Shown here one piece after another: positions 1 to 9,419 of a stretch of 64,000 nucleotides of DNA. Both the position numbers and the translations under genes were made by a program. The DNA is from Hypericum androsaemum. Its lineage: Eukaryota > Streptophyta > Magnoliopsida > Malpighiales > Hypericaceae. Each line of letters starts with the position of its first letter. Within the stretch, counting starts at the first letter, position 1. The stretch lies in the NCBI GenBank assembly GCA_963995505.1, contig OZ023193.1, positions 7,896,521 through 7,960,520 on the forward strand, in the 5' to 3' direction. The notes beneath the pieces were generated by a model that saw nothing but the letters and a program-made list of their open reading frames with translations, was not told where the DNA came from and searched no databases.

Positions 1-278
1 ATTTTGATATGTTTGGTACGCTCGTGGAAGACGGAATTTTTAGCAATGTGACGAGTTGCATGATTATCATAGTAGAGCGAAATCGGTTGGGGTAACTTCA
101 TCCCAAAATTGGCTAGAAGTCTGAATAGCCACATGAATTCCCGTGTCATGAAGGCCATGGTGTGGTATTCTGCTTCAGCTGATGAGTGTGAGACAATAGT
201 TTGCTTCTTACTTCTCTGGGAAATCGAACAGCTACCAAGGGTGATGACATATCCGATAGTTGAACGCCGTGTAGTTGG

Positions 279-1382
279 TCAATTTCCGTAATCAGAATCC
301 GCGTAAGCTTGCAAATGTAGCTGGTTGGAGGAGGGATAGAAAAGGCCTTGACCGGGCGTGCTTTTGAGATATTGGAGTAGACGCTCCGTTGCTTGCCTGT
401 GGTGAAGTCGAGGCTTTTGAGTGTGTTGACTAAGCATATTCACAGCAAATGATATATCTGGTCTAGTGACCATTAAATAGATCAATCAACCAATGAGAGG
501 TCTGTAGCGTGGTGAATCGTCATAAAGTTCACCTTCCACTGTGAGTTAAAGATTGGGCTCCATCGGTGTGCTGGCTGGCTTAGTTGCGGAGGCTCCAACA
601 TCAGAGTGGATGTCCAATGTGTAATTATGCTGGTTTAAGTATATGCCGTTACTACATCGTGCGACTTCTATGCTGAGGAAGTAGCGAAGGCTGCCTAGAT
701 CCTTGATATGAAACCGTTGTAGGAGGAGCATTTTGACATAGCGAAGAAGGCTGATATCATTCCCTGGAGCTTGATAGAGTTCGTACAGGGATTTCTGGAG
801 CTTGCAGACAAGGCGAGGTGTACCATGGTGAGGGTGGCCTGGTGGAATCTGCATGTAAACATCCTCGAAAAGATGGCCATGTAAGTAAGCATTTTGTACG
901 TCAAGTTGGTAAAGAGGCCAATTGTGAACAACAACGATGGATATTAGAACTCGCACGAAAACAAGTTTTGCCACTGGGGCGAATGTCTCATGGTAATCAA
1001 TTCCCTCCACCTGGGAGTACCCTCTAGCGATGAGGTGAGCCTTGTAGCGCTCGATAGTACCATCAAAATTTCTCTTAATCTTGAAAATCCATTTACAAGA
1101 TATAGGTCGCTTACCTGGTGGTAGGAGGGTGACAGTCCACGTATTGTTGGCATTTAGGGCATTAAGTTTCGTCTGAATTGCCTGGCGCCACGTCGGAAAT
1201 GTCATAGCTGTGCCGAATGATGTGGGCTCGGTGGTGGAGTCAAATCTGGACAAGAAACAACGGTAATTGGGAGCAAATTGGTGTGTTGTGAGGTAGTTAC
1301 CTATGGAGTAGAATGTGTTGATAAGTGAAGAAGGTGCGCTGGGGGGGGAACAAAAATCAGTTAGCCACTTTGGTGAATTCAT
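279..1382 (-). pseudogene. copia reverse transcriptase and RNase H, broken
   Basis: The 546-1382 frame carries the N-terminal copia RT block (residues like NTWTVTLLPPGKRPISCKWI, then IARGYSQVEGIDYHETFAPV and LYQLDVQNAYLHG). After the QAP motif it jumps directly to the KDLGSLRYFL block, so the segment that should hold the catalytic YVDD is missing. The 279-485 frame continues with the TRPDISFAVNMLSQ and AYADSDYGN blocks. Known: YVDD supplies two of the three catalytic aspartates. Inference: an in-frame-like deletion killed this polymerase. The remaining RNase H part runs on, disrupted, towards position 1. Confidence 0.85.
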
Positions 1383-1668
1383 TCCCTGGCACTCAGTCGT
1401 GGAGGCAGCACAGGTGGTTCCGCTGCGACAATCTCAGTTGGAACCTATTGGAAGCCCTCCTCGGAACGTGGGGCAAGGTCTCTTTGCAGGGATTCCACGG
1501 TAACAATGTCCCCTGACGTATCGTTGTCGTGGGATTCTCCATCCTGTGTGGCAGCAGTCAGATCATCGAGAGATGGTATGGGTAGGACAAGGTCATTAGC
1601 ATGTAATGTGTGATTTGGTGTAGAAAAAATGTGTTCATGAAAATCAACGTCCCTACTGACGAATACTT

Positions 1669-2708
1669 TTAGTGTAGTAATGTCAAAACTTTGTAACCCT
1701 TTTGAAGAGGTGGGTACCCGATGAATATGCATGGTATACCCCTATTGTCAAATTTTGTTGTGGGGTGTATATTTCGTGCAAAATATAGGCACCCGAAAGT
1801 GCGGAGATGGACTAATTTTTGTGGTGTTCCAGTGAGAATTTCAACCGGCATTTTTCCATTTAAAACATCTGTAGGTGTGCGGTTTATAAGATACGCAGCG
1901 GCGAGGATGCATTCCCCTAAAAAAATTTTAGAAGACGGGCTTAAAAATGTAAAGCTCGTCCTGTGTTGAGCAGGTGACGATATTTTCTCTCAACGACAGC
2001 ATTTTGCTGCAGATTGTCAACACATGTATGCTCGTGCTCGACTCCAAGGGAGTTTAAAAAATCATTCATGCGTTGGTTGAAAAATTCAGTGCCGTTATCA
2101 CTACGAATTCATTGTACCTTAAGGTTATATTGGCGTTGGATCATAGAGACAAAGTTTTTAAAGATTGTAAATACTTGATCTTTTGAATTTATCAAATGTA
2201 TCCAAGTGCACCGTGAGAAATCATCAACTATAGTTATAAAATAACGTGCACCACTTAAATAAACAATAGGAAATGATCCCCATACATCGATATGTAATAA
2301 TTGGAAACAACATGTTGACTTGATGATGCTATGAGTAAACGAATGTCTAGTGTGCTTAGCTAACGGACAGACTGCGCATGGGGTGTTCTTGAATGAAATA
2401 CTTGAATGTAAATGAGACAAATGAGGATGTAACTTAGTACTCGGATGACCCAACCGCCAATGCCATAAGTCTGCTGCATCGGATGTCGTTGTCGTTGCCG
2501 TGGTACCAACGGTGGGTGTGGACTCTGAGATGTAATATAATCTGTTATGCTCCCAGCCCCATCCAATCATCGTCTTCGTCGTGATGTCCTGGAAACAACA
2601 ATATTTTGGAAAAAAATGAATAGAGCAGTTTAGGTCATGAGTGAGTCGGCTAATGGAAACGAGGTTAAATTGAAAATGCGGGACAAAGAACACATCAGAT
2701 AATGTCAT
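1669..2708 (-). pseudogene. copia GAG-pre-integrase and integrase, broken
   Basis: The 2109-2708 frame starts near the end of the protease region (SDVFFVPHFQFNLVSISRL), then shows the GAG-pre-integrase H..H..C..C zinc region (LWHWRLGHPS ... CAVCPLAKHTR) and the first integrase aspartate (HIDVWGSF) followed by VDDFSR. The 1669-1851 frame holds the later integrase block (KLVHLRTFGCLYFARN). Stops and shifts between the pieces make this non-functional. Confidence 0.8.
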
Positions 2709-2838
2709 ACGGTTAGGTAAGGTAACTGATCCTATTTTTGTGATAGGTAGACTTGTCCCATTTGGTATGGTGATTGACGGTCATATGTAAGGTATGCTCT
2801 AATTCAGTGTGTTAGGGCAACGGGTGATATGGTGGGTG

Positions 2839-3815
2839 CTACCTGAATCGAGGATCCAAGGAGTGGATGCTTGTGATAGTAGGCATAAAAGAACTGGTGT
2901 TACCGTCTAAATGTGTGCCTTTTGGTGGGTTGGGTAGTAGGGCCAACAGCTGTTGTAGTTGATCATTGGTGATCTGGACATTCCCGGTCGTCAGTGTGGC
3001 GTTGACAGGAGGCGGATCCAATGTTGTAAATGTACGTCTGTGATCGCTGCCTCTACCACCTCGGCTGCTTGTTCCTCCTCTTTGGCCACCGCTGTTCAAG
3101 GCGGCCTTTTTCTTTCGGCACACATCTTCCTCATGGCCTCGGATTCCACAGTAGCTGTAATATATGGCGGACTTTGCTGGACAAAATCACACTATGTGTC
3201 CCGGCTGGGAACAATGTTGGCATACTACATTATTGTTTGATGCGTCCGGCTTGCCTCCATTATTTCGCATGGTGGCTAAAGCGGAGTGCTCTAGCGATGA
3301 CATATAATTATTTGCAGTGACTTGACGATGTTTCTCATCCTCGGTAGCGAACACGTAGGCATCTGAAACTCCGGGCAGCAGCTTCATCATCAGTATGTTG
3401 CTTCGCAACTGGGTATAGGAGTCGTTGAGTCCCATGAGGAATTCGATCAGACGGTCCTTGTCGCATTCATGCTCATCTGCTTGGCGGGAATCGCAGGTGC
3501 ATGTTGTAGCACAGGTGCACGAAAATCTTATGCGATAGCAATCAAGTTCATTCCATAAAGATTTCAGGGGTAGTACACTGTGATGGAATTATTTTGTTGT
3601 CGTAGATTGGCAATTGACCTGCGTACTTCATAGATACGCGCTGCACTTTCTGTCACAAATCGTTGAGACAATTCCTCCCATATGAGCTGTACCGTCTCAA
3701 CGAACATAAGACTAACTGCTATGTCTGGTGAAACTGAATTATCTAACCACGATTTTACGAGGTTGTTAGCTCGCCGCCACTTCGGGAAGGATTCAAACAT
3801 TTTGTCCGGCTGCAT
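2839..3815 (-). pseudogene. copia gag fragments with zinc knuckle remnant
   Basis: The 3564-3815 frame resembles the copia gag domain (WRRANNLVKSWL, IWEELSQRF, VRRSIANLRQ). The 3187-3435 frame continues it (FLMGLNDSY-type motif) and ends in the start of a CCHC knuckle (CQHCSQPGH). The 2839-3123 frame is the low-complexity gag C-terminus. Frames are separated by stops. Short copia gag lineages typically have this layout. Confidence 0.7.
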
Positions 3816-4081
3816 CAGTGAACCGTCAACAAACGACAGTTTGTTTCAGGCATCTAGGATCATAATCATCGCCTCTTTCCACATCGCGTAGTTGTCACCG
3901 GAACTGGACAGCTGTTGGGAGACGAGAGATGTCTAGCTCGTTTCAGAGCTGTGGATAAAATACTGAGAGTCGGTTTGGCTACCCATTTTTTGGAGCCGTG
4001 GCCGCCCTCATTGGACTTCTGTCTTCTCCCATGGAAGTCGATGCTTGAACTAGGGTTTTATCGTGGTATTATTTTACTGGA

Positions 4082-4093
4082 GCTATGATACCA
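4082..4093 (-). other. Primer-binding site (tRNA-iMet) of first copia element
   Basis: The minus strand reads TGGTATCATAGC, one base off the usual TGGTATCAGAGC of plant copia elements. It lies directly inside the putative 5' LTR that starts TGTGGAGG at 4097 on the plus strand. Confidence 0.7.
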
Positions 4094-4096
4094 TAT

Positions 4097-4292
4097 TGTG
4101 GAGGAAAACTTGATAATCCATTGATACCAAAAGGTGCATATATACATAGGACATTGACACGATAACTACTACTACTTGATATACATTTACACTTGATATA
4201 CATTTACATTACTACTAGATAACTACGTTTCTAACTACCCAATAGGATAGCTGTAGGATAGCTACTACGTGAGATAACTATGTCATGTATCA
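4097..4292 (-). repeat. Putative 5' LTR of first copia element
   Basis: Starts TG next to the primer-binding site and a CA lies at 4291-4292, giving about 196 bp. Only one LTR is in the window, so the outer border is not verified. It contains short internal repeats (TTGATATACATTTACA twice near 4178-4210; GGATAGCT twice near 4245-4265). Confidence 0.5.
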
Positions 4293-4621
4293 TTATTCAA
4301 TATTTTCCGAATCAAATTTCACTCCGAGTCTCAAAACGACGTCGTTTTGAGACTGACGTGGGCCCTAGCACGCCAACTTAAACTTTTTATCCTGTTGGCA
4401 ATATGAATTGTTCATAGGTAAAATATCCAATTTAGAATTTTTACCCAAAATGGTGTCCATCCAAAAAAGTTTTGCAAAAATTGGTCCTTTTGAAAAGTAT
4501 TTCGGATATGGTGTCCAAACACATTACAGAAAAAAACTCGTACTGAGTGAGCTTACTACAGATTTTTTTCCTGTATGCGCTTGATTACGAGTTTATTTTG
4601 TTGTGGTGTGAATAAGAATTT

Positions 4622-4992
4622 GGGCAAATTATCCCCTAGTCCCTGGTATTTGGTCATCCTCCCCCTCGAGTCCCTGGATTTTCGAAAGTGATTTTACCGT
4701 CCCCCGTGTTCCTGGTTATTTTCTTGATTTTTGTTAGTTTGATCTTTTTTGGGTTGGTTTTTTATTTTTGGTGTTCTTGGTCAAAGATTGAAGAAGATAA
4801 TTTTTTTATTTTTTGTTTAAGGATATTTTGGTCATTTCTATAAGCAAAATTGAAAAAAAGAGCCGATAACGTCAACCAGGGACCCAAGGGAGAGGTTTAA
4901 CCAAACACGGGCAATGGTAAAATCATTTTCAGAAATTCAGGGATCCGAGGGGGAGGATGACCAAACACCAAGGACTAGGGGATAATTTGCCC
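4622..4992. mobile_element. MULE-like MITE with perfect 9-bp TSD
   Basis: Long terminal inverted repeats: the start GGGCAAATTATCCCCTAGTC is the inverse of the end (GACTAGGGGATAATTTGCCC). The arms continue through the ...GGTCATCCTCCCCCTCGAG... stretch. The flanking 9-bp sequence TAAGAATTT is identical at 4613-4621 and 4993-5001. 9-bp duplications and long TIRs are typical of Mutator-like elements. No coding sequence inside. Confidence 0.8.
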
Positions 4993-5177
4993 TAAGAATT
5001 TTGTTGTGGCGTTATTTTGTTTTAGCTTTTGACGGTGCACGACCGAGTTTCACGACATACCAAACGTTAAGGGGGAATTTTCCTTCCCGATGTACTCTTT
5101 CCCTCTCAGGAATTTTTCCAATTGGGTTTTCTCGTGAAAAAATTTTGACGAGGCCGGCGATCGCAACCTCACAAGAG

Positions 5178-5270
5178 GCCGAGAGGGAATCCTGCACTAA
5201 GTAGGATGTAACTGGCCATTTCGTTTATATATAGAGGCATTTTTGCCCCTCTCATTCCACCAAAAAAATT
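5178..5270. repeat. Dispersed repeat also present at 33385-33475
   Basis: The stretch with GAGGCCGAGAGGGAATCCTG, CACTAAGTAG, TGGCC, TATAGA and CTCTCATTCCACCAAA has a diverged direct copy at 33385-33475 (CCGAGAAGGAACTTTGCACT ... CTCTCAATTCCACCAAAATA). In this copy it lies inside the inner TIR element, so it may be part of that element's family. Confidence 0.6.
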
Positions 5271-5903
5271 TAACTCGTGCTACAACGCATTGCGAGAAAA
5301 AAATCTGTTGTATGCTTACACAGTACAAAAAAAATTCGTACTATATTTGAATACCATATTCGAATTACTTTTCAAAAGAACTCTATTTTCATATAATTTT
5401 TTGGAATGGACACCATTTTGACAAAAAAAACCCCAATTTTTTAATATGTTTAGAGTTTTTCAAAAACCTCTCACCTCGTCCTCCTCCTTCCCCAAAATCG
5501 GTCACCTCCTTCTTCCCCAAACCATCGAGCTGGAGGCCGTCGTCGCCGGGCCTGGGAGCTTCGAAACTAGACGACCTCATCCTCGACTTAACACCCGCGT
5601 CCCGTGAACCGATTCGCACCGTTTCAAGCTCCACACTGTGCCATACCAGCAGTTCTCGCCTCTCCAGGATCACCGAATCCTCGCCCGGTGCCAAGACGAC
5701 ACCTCTTCAGTTTCTTTCCCTTTCCAATTCTCGATCTCTCGGCTCTCTCCCCTTAACCCAAATCATCTTCCTTCATCTTTCCAGCTTTCCCTTTTCCGTT
5801 CGATAGTTGGAATTTCAATTTCCGAACCCACCCACCAACCCCTTTTCTGGATTCTCCTCCTCCTCCTTCTTTTGATTTAGATTTTTTCCCCTAGAATTGG
5901 AGG

Positions 5904-6217
5904 ATGGGCGAGCTCCTCGGGATCGAGCCTATCGAGCTCAAATTCCCATGTAATTCCCGCTGTCTTTTTGGTGTTCCCCCTTTTGGGTCTTCATTATTTT
6001 CCAATTTTTTTAAGATAATTTTTTACACTATAACATCGTTAGGAATTGAACCGTGAATTTCTTAAATATTTAGAACGTCTGTTAGTTTTTCAATTGTTTA
6101 TTGCTAATCGGTGCGGGTTAATTTTTATTATTCTTCTCTTTTCCAGTTGAATTGAAGAAGCAAATCTCTTGCTCCTTCCAGCTCTCCAATAAAACAAATA
6201 GCTATGTCGCTTTCAAG
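5904..6217 (+). pseudogene. VAP27 (VAP/MSP-domain protein) 5' gene fragment, two exons
   Basis: Exon 1 (5904-5949) and exon 2 (6147-6217) join in frame across a GT...AG intron (donor CAT|GTAATT, acceptor TTCCAG|TTG). The product begins MGELLGIEPIELKFP and continues FELKKQISCSFQLSNKT...YVAFK, the start of the major sperm protein (MSP) domain of plant VAP27 proteins. Those are ER membrane proteins that tether the ER to plasma membrane and cytoskeleton. After a donor-like GTAATC at 6218 no further VAP27 exon is found before the right inverted arm (6386 on), so most of the MSP domain, the coiled coil and the tail anchor are absent. The pyrimidine-rich 5460-5903 stretch looks like its captured 5' leader. 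A functional protein is unlikely; a chimeric transcript is possible. Confidence 0.8.
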
Positions 6218-6913
6218 GTAATCCCTTGGTTTTCAACAACGAATTCAATTTGTTTTTTTTTTCTTTCTATTTTTCGTATTTAAGAGATAGAGCTGCATGC
6301 GTTGGGTAGAAGACAAGCTATGTTGATTGAGGGGTTCCTTCTCCGTGTTTCGGGTGGATGATTTAATGGTCTGGGGGAGGAGGAGGTGAGAGGTTTTTGA
6401 AAAATTATAAACAAAAAATACTAAATTGGATATTTTAAATTACTCATAACATTGTTTTGAGACTCTGAGTGAAATCATATAATTCAAAAAATGGTTTTTA
6501 AACTAAAAAAATCAAAATCTCAAAAATTATAGGATATAAAAGTGAATTTTTCCGATGAAAAATTTGGGAAGAGTCATGCTAAATGGAAAGTGCAAACAGG
6601 AACTTGAAGCAGTTGCAACTTGCAAGGCAATAATTATTTGAACCTTTAAATGTAACTAATTAAAGTAAATGCTTGGTATATCATGTTTTCTGCAATATAA
6701 AAATTGGGTTCAAGTTTGCTTTAAATCACGTTCTTTTATAAGGACCCAATGAGTCGAATGCCAATTATTATAAAAAAACAACGACAAAAATAACATGAAA
6801 ACTAATAATAGATTTGCAAAAAAGGCTGTTGTTTAATTAGACAAGCAATGTACAAATCTTTGTACTATTACATATACAACGATAGAGGCCAATACTATCT
6901 TAAGATCATTTCA

Positions 6914-8386
6914 TTAGACTCGTAATAGTATAATCACCAAGATAATGGCAATTAATGTATTCTGAAGCAACCCTTCAAGAAATGGAACTTTTGAGACATC
7001 TGAAGAAGAGAATTCACTCGTTGTGGTTGTTAAGTCTCCACCTGCTGCCGAAACATGCTGCACCGTCCTTGTTGAACCGGCTGGTCCGACCGAGTTGCTA
7101 CACAAACCAATACCCAGGTTCATGTCATCGTCTAAACCAGTACCAGCACCATAACATAGTCCCATGTTATTCTGAAGCGTAAGTTTTCTTTTCATCCTCC
7201 AAACCAAGTCTTTCCCGAATGGAATCGGCCCTGATAGTTGGTTGTCGTTTAGCCTCAGCTCGGCTAAATTCTTTATCTCCTTGAAGTTGTCGGGAATTGA
7301 ACCATTCAACCGGTTCCCATCGAGGTGGACCACCCGAAGGTTTGTTAACCGTCCTAGTGACTCGGGTATTGGACCATTCAACTCAGCATTGGACAGGACT
7401 AGAATCATTAGACTCTTCATACCGTCAAATTCGACACTAGATAATGTAACAGATGACATTGGATTTCCCTTTAACATAAATGCTTGGAGGGACTTTAAAT
7501 TTCTGATTGATGGTGGAAATGACTTGGAGAGTCGGTTGTAGCTTAAATCTAAGAGGATGAGCTCTTTTAACTCACCAACTGACTCCGGGATTGAACCGGT
7601 GAGTCGATTACGACTCGCGTCCAATTTGATCAGAGACTTCCAAGAACCGATGCTGGGTGGGATTGAACCGCCGAGAAGATTCTGGCTTAGGTCGAGGACA
7701 CTCAAATCCGGAAAACTTCCATCGGGTATTGGACCGGTCAACTTGTTGTTGCTCAAGTCTAATGTCCGTAGACCGGCCAACCCTTTCAAAGATACAGGAA
7801 TTGAACCGTTGAGGTCATTGTGGTGAAGGTCGAGGGTTTTAAGATGGGTAAGGTTGCCCAACTCATATGGAATTTGGCCCACATGTCCATTTTCTCGAAG
7901 AACTAAGGTTTGCAAGGATGGGCCTATTTGGCCCAAAAATGAAGGGATGGGTTGTGGGTTATAAGTGAAGCAACGGTAGAAAAACAAACTCTTGAGGCGA
8001 GGGAGTTTGGCGATGGACTCTGAGAGATAGGACTTGGTAGGATCACAAACCGGGAATGCGGTGTCGTCCGACAAGGCGCCGAACGACAGCGACACAACGT
8101 GCAACACGTTGTCCTTGTCCGGCATGCACTCGATCCCGTGCCATCGTCCTCGGCACACGTCCGGGATGTCGATGGCCCAGTCGTTGCCGGTGGCCCGCAT
8201 TATGTCGTAGACGGCCTCTTGCTCACGGGCCTCGGTACGAGCCCTGTTCTTGCTCATCGGAAGCCCATTTTGCGGCCCGTCTACCAAGTCCGATTGGTTG
8301 TTGGAATCGGAGACAATGACAGTGTAGGGTGCAGCATATGGTAGCAAAGACAAGATGAGTAGAAGTGCTTGTAGAGTTGGCGACAT
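6914..8386 (-). CDS. TMM: TOO MANY MOUTHS, leucine-rich-repeat receptor-like protein
   Basis: Single-exon gene of 490 residues, close to the 496 of Arabidopsis TMM, which is also intronless. Known role: plasma-membrane LRR receptor-like protein without a kinase that works with ERECTA-family kinases to sense EPF peptides and control stomatal spacing. Seen here: hydrophobic signal peptide (about 1-20), an acidic region, the hallmark block IPDVCRGRWHGIECMPD and VSLSFGALSDDTAFP (about 75-115), about ten LRRs of the NLTHLKTLDLHHNDLNGSIP type (about 130-400), the WRMKRKLTLQNNMGLCY cap, and a C-terminal hydrophobic segment (TLIAIILVIILLRV). No kinase domain, as expected. The start is chosen because it gives the signal peptide and lies 53 bp below a TATA box. 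The conserved VCRGRWHGIECMPD block separates TMM from other receptor-like proteins. Confidence 0.95.
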   Translation of the reverse strand: MSPTLQALLLILSLLPYAAPYTVIVSDSNNQSDLVDGPQNGLPMSKNRARTEAREQEAVYDIMRATGNDWAIDIPDVCRGRWHGIECMPDKDNVLHVVSLSFGALSDDTAFPVCDPTKSYLSESIAKLPRLKSLFFYRCFTYNPQPIPSFLGQIGPSLQTLVLRENGHVGQIPYELGNLTHLKTLDLHHNDLNGSIPVSLKGLAGLRTLDLSNNKLTGPIPDGSFPDLSVLDLSQNLLGGSIPPSIGSWKSLIKLDASRNRLTGSIPESVGELKELILLDLSYNRLSKSFPPSIRNLKSLQAFMLKGNPMSSVTLSSVEFDGMKSLMILVLSNAELNGPIPESLGRLTNLRVVHLDGNRLNGSIPDNFKEIKNLAELRLNDNQLSGPIPFGKDLVWRMKRKLTLQNNMGLCYGAGTGLDDDMNLGIGLCSNSVGPAGSTRTVQHVSAAGGDLTTTTSEFSSSDVSKVPFLEGLLQNTLIAIILVIILLRV

Positions 8387-8438
8387 TTTGAGGTATCTTA
8401 AAAGAAGTTTGTGGTTGGTTTTGTGTGGGATTTTGGGC

Positions 8439-8448
8439 TATTTATACA
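8439..8448 (-). promoter_or_regulatory. TMM: TATA box of TMM
   Basis: The minus strand reads GTATAAATAG, 53 bp upstream of the TMM start codon. This is a near-consensus plant TATA box at a plausible distance for a short leader. Confidence 0.6.
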
Positions 8449-8973
8449 GAGGAATGCAACTTGGAGGAGAGTTAATGAGATGGGCCAAATGGGCCAGCGA
8501 TAAAGGTTGGTGGGTACATCTAGGGAAAACAATTATGGGATCACGAGATTGGAGAGGCACAGAAATAAATGGTTGAAGAGAATTGTGCATTAATTGGTTT
8601 CACGAGATTTCCACTGGATTTTTGTTTTTGGGTTGGGGAACCGACGCAACCTTGTAGCATCTCTATGAATGTTTGAACCAGAACTATTTAGGCGAAAAAC
8701 ATTCATACTTTATTGAAAATTTCGTTAATTTTTAAAAAAGTTCTGAAATTTCTTAAAATAGAATGAAGTGATAAAATTTTAAAATATTTTAAGAAATTCA
8801 ATTGTGACTTTCCATTTTTTGTGGTCACCAACAATCATACTTTAATTTCCTAAGATTCCGCGGATAAAATTATTTTCCTGGGAGCATATTTTAGAAACTC
8901 TTTCTGGAGTTTGAGAGATAAGGTAAATGTCAGGAGGATTTGCTAGATTTTAATATAATTTAGTGTATTCCAC

Positions 8974-9034
8974 CATATATATATATATATATATATATAT
9001 TCTAAAAAAAACCATATATATATATATATATATA
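8974..9034. repeat. (AT)n microsatellite, interrupted
   Basis: Two runs of alternating AT (about 8975-9000 and 9013-9033) separated by TTCTAAAAAAAACC. Simple repeat upstream of TMM. Confidence 0.9.
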
Positions 9035-9137
9035 ATTTAGTGTCACCAAAGACAAAATAATTTACTCTTAAAAAAAAAGACAAAATAGTTTACTCGGTCC
9101 ACTCCAAATGAGCTTTTAATTGAAGAAGTAAAATTTA

Positions 9138-9419
9138 GGGTAAATTGATTTGATAATTGGAATTTTCTTAAATTACTATTTTGGTCCTTGCTATTTTGAA
9201 ATTGAAAATTTGGTCCGCCTAGTTTGATTTTATTGAACTCTCAGGTTCATGCCATCGGAATCCTCGGATCCCTCATGGCCAAAGAAATTTCACGATTCTG
9301 ACGGCAGGGACCTGAGAGTTCAATAAAAATAAACTAGGGGATCAAAGTTTTGATTTTGAAACAGTAAGGATTAAAATGGTGATTTAAGTAAATATCAGGG
9401 ACCTGAGAATAATTTGCCC
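9138..9419. mobile_element. MULE-like MITE, GGG...CCC type
   Basis: Starts GGGTAAATTGATTTG and ends AATAATTTGCCC, related to the ends of the elements at 4622-4992 and 57350-58692. Inner inverted matches include ACTCTCAGGTTCATGCC near 9237 against GGCAGGGACCTGAGAGT near 9303, and TTTTATTGAACT against AGTTCAATAAAA. Flanks are AAAATTTA and AAAATTTTA, a possible imperfect duplication. No gene inside. Confidence 0.6.

Larger units (their letters stand above)
1..4292 (-). mobile_element. Degenerate Ty1/copia LTR retrotransposon, cut by the window edge
   Basis: Minus-strand fragments appear in copia order from right to left: gag, zinc knuckle, GAG-pre-integrase/integrase, reverse transcriptase, RNase H. 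A primer-binding site matching initiator tRNA-Met lies at 4082-4093, next to the presumed 5' LTR. The 3' LTR lies outside the window. The coding frame is broken at many points and the element cannot be autonomous. Integrase before reverse transcriptase is diagnostic of Ty1/copia. The right border (about 4292) is an estimate because the partner LTR is not visible. Confidence 0.85.
4444..5434. mobile_element. Inner TIR element inserted in the left arm of the VAP27-carrying element
   Basis: The left end (CCCAAAATGGTGTCCATCC) is the inverse of the right end (GGAATGGACACCATTTTG at 5403-5420). The arms extend for roughly 170 bp, including CTTTTGAAAAGTA near 4492 against TACTTTTCAAAAG near 5365. AATTTTT(A/T) flanks both ends (4436-4443 and 5435-5442), consistent with an 8- to 9-bp target duplication. 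It contains a further MULE-like insertion at 4622-4992. Confidence 0.6.
4302..6495. mobile_element. Non-autonomous TIR element carrying a VAP27 gene fragment
   Basis: Inverted arms: ATTTCACTCCGAGTCTCAAAAC near 4315 pairs with GTTTTGAGACTCTGAGTGAAAT near 6453-6474; AAATATCCAATTTAG near 4421-4435 pairs with CTAAATTGGATATTTT near 6421; and TTTTTCAAAAACCTCTCACC near 5456 pairs with GGTGAGAGGTTTTTGAAAAA near 6386. The left arm is split by another insertion (4444-5434). The interior holds a 5' UTR-like segment and the first two coding exons of a VAP27 gene. This is the layout of a Pack-MULE-type transduplication. Outer borders are approximate and I could not identify a target-site duplication, so the superfamily is open. 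Confidence 0.6.
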
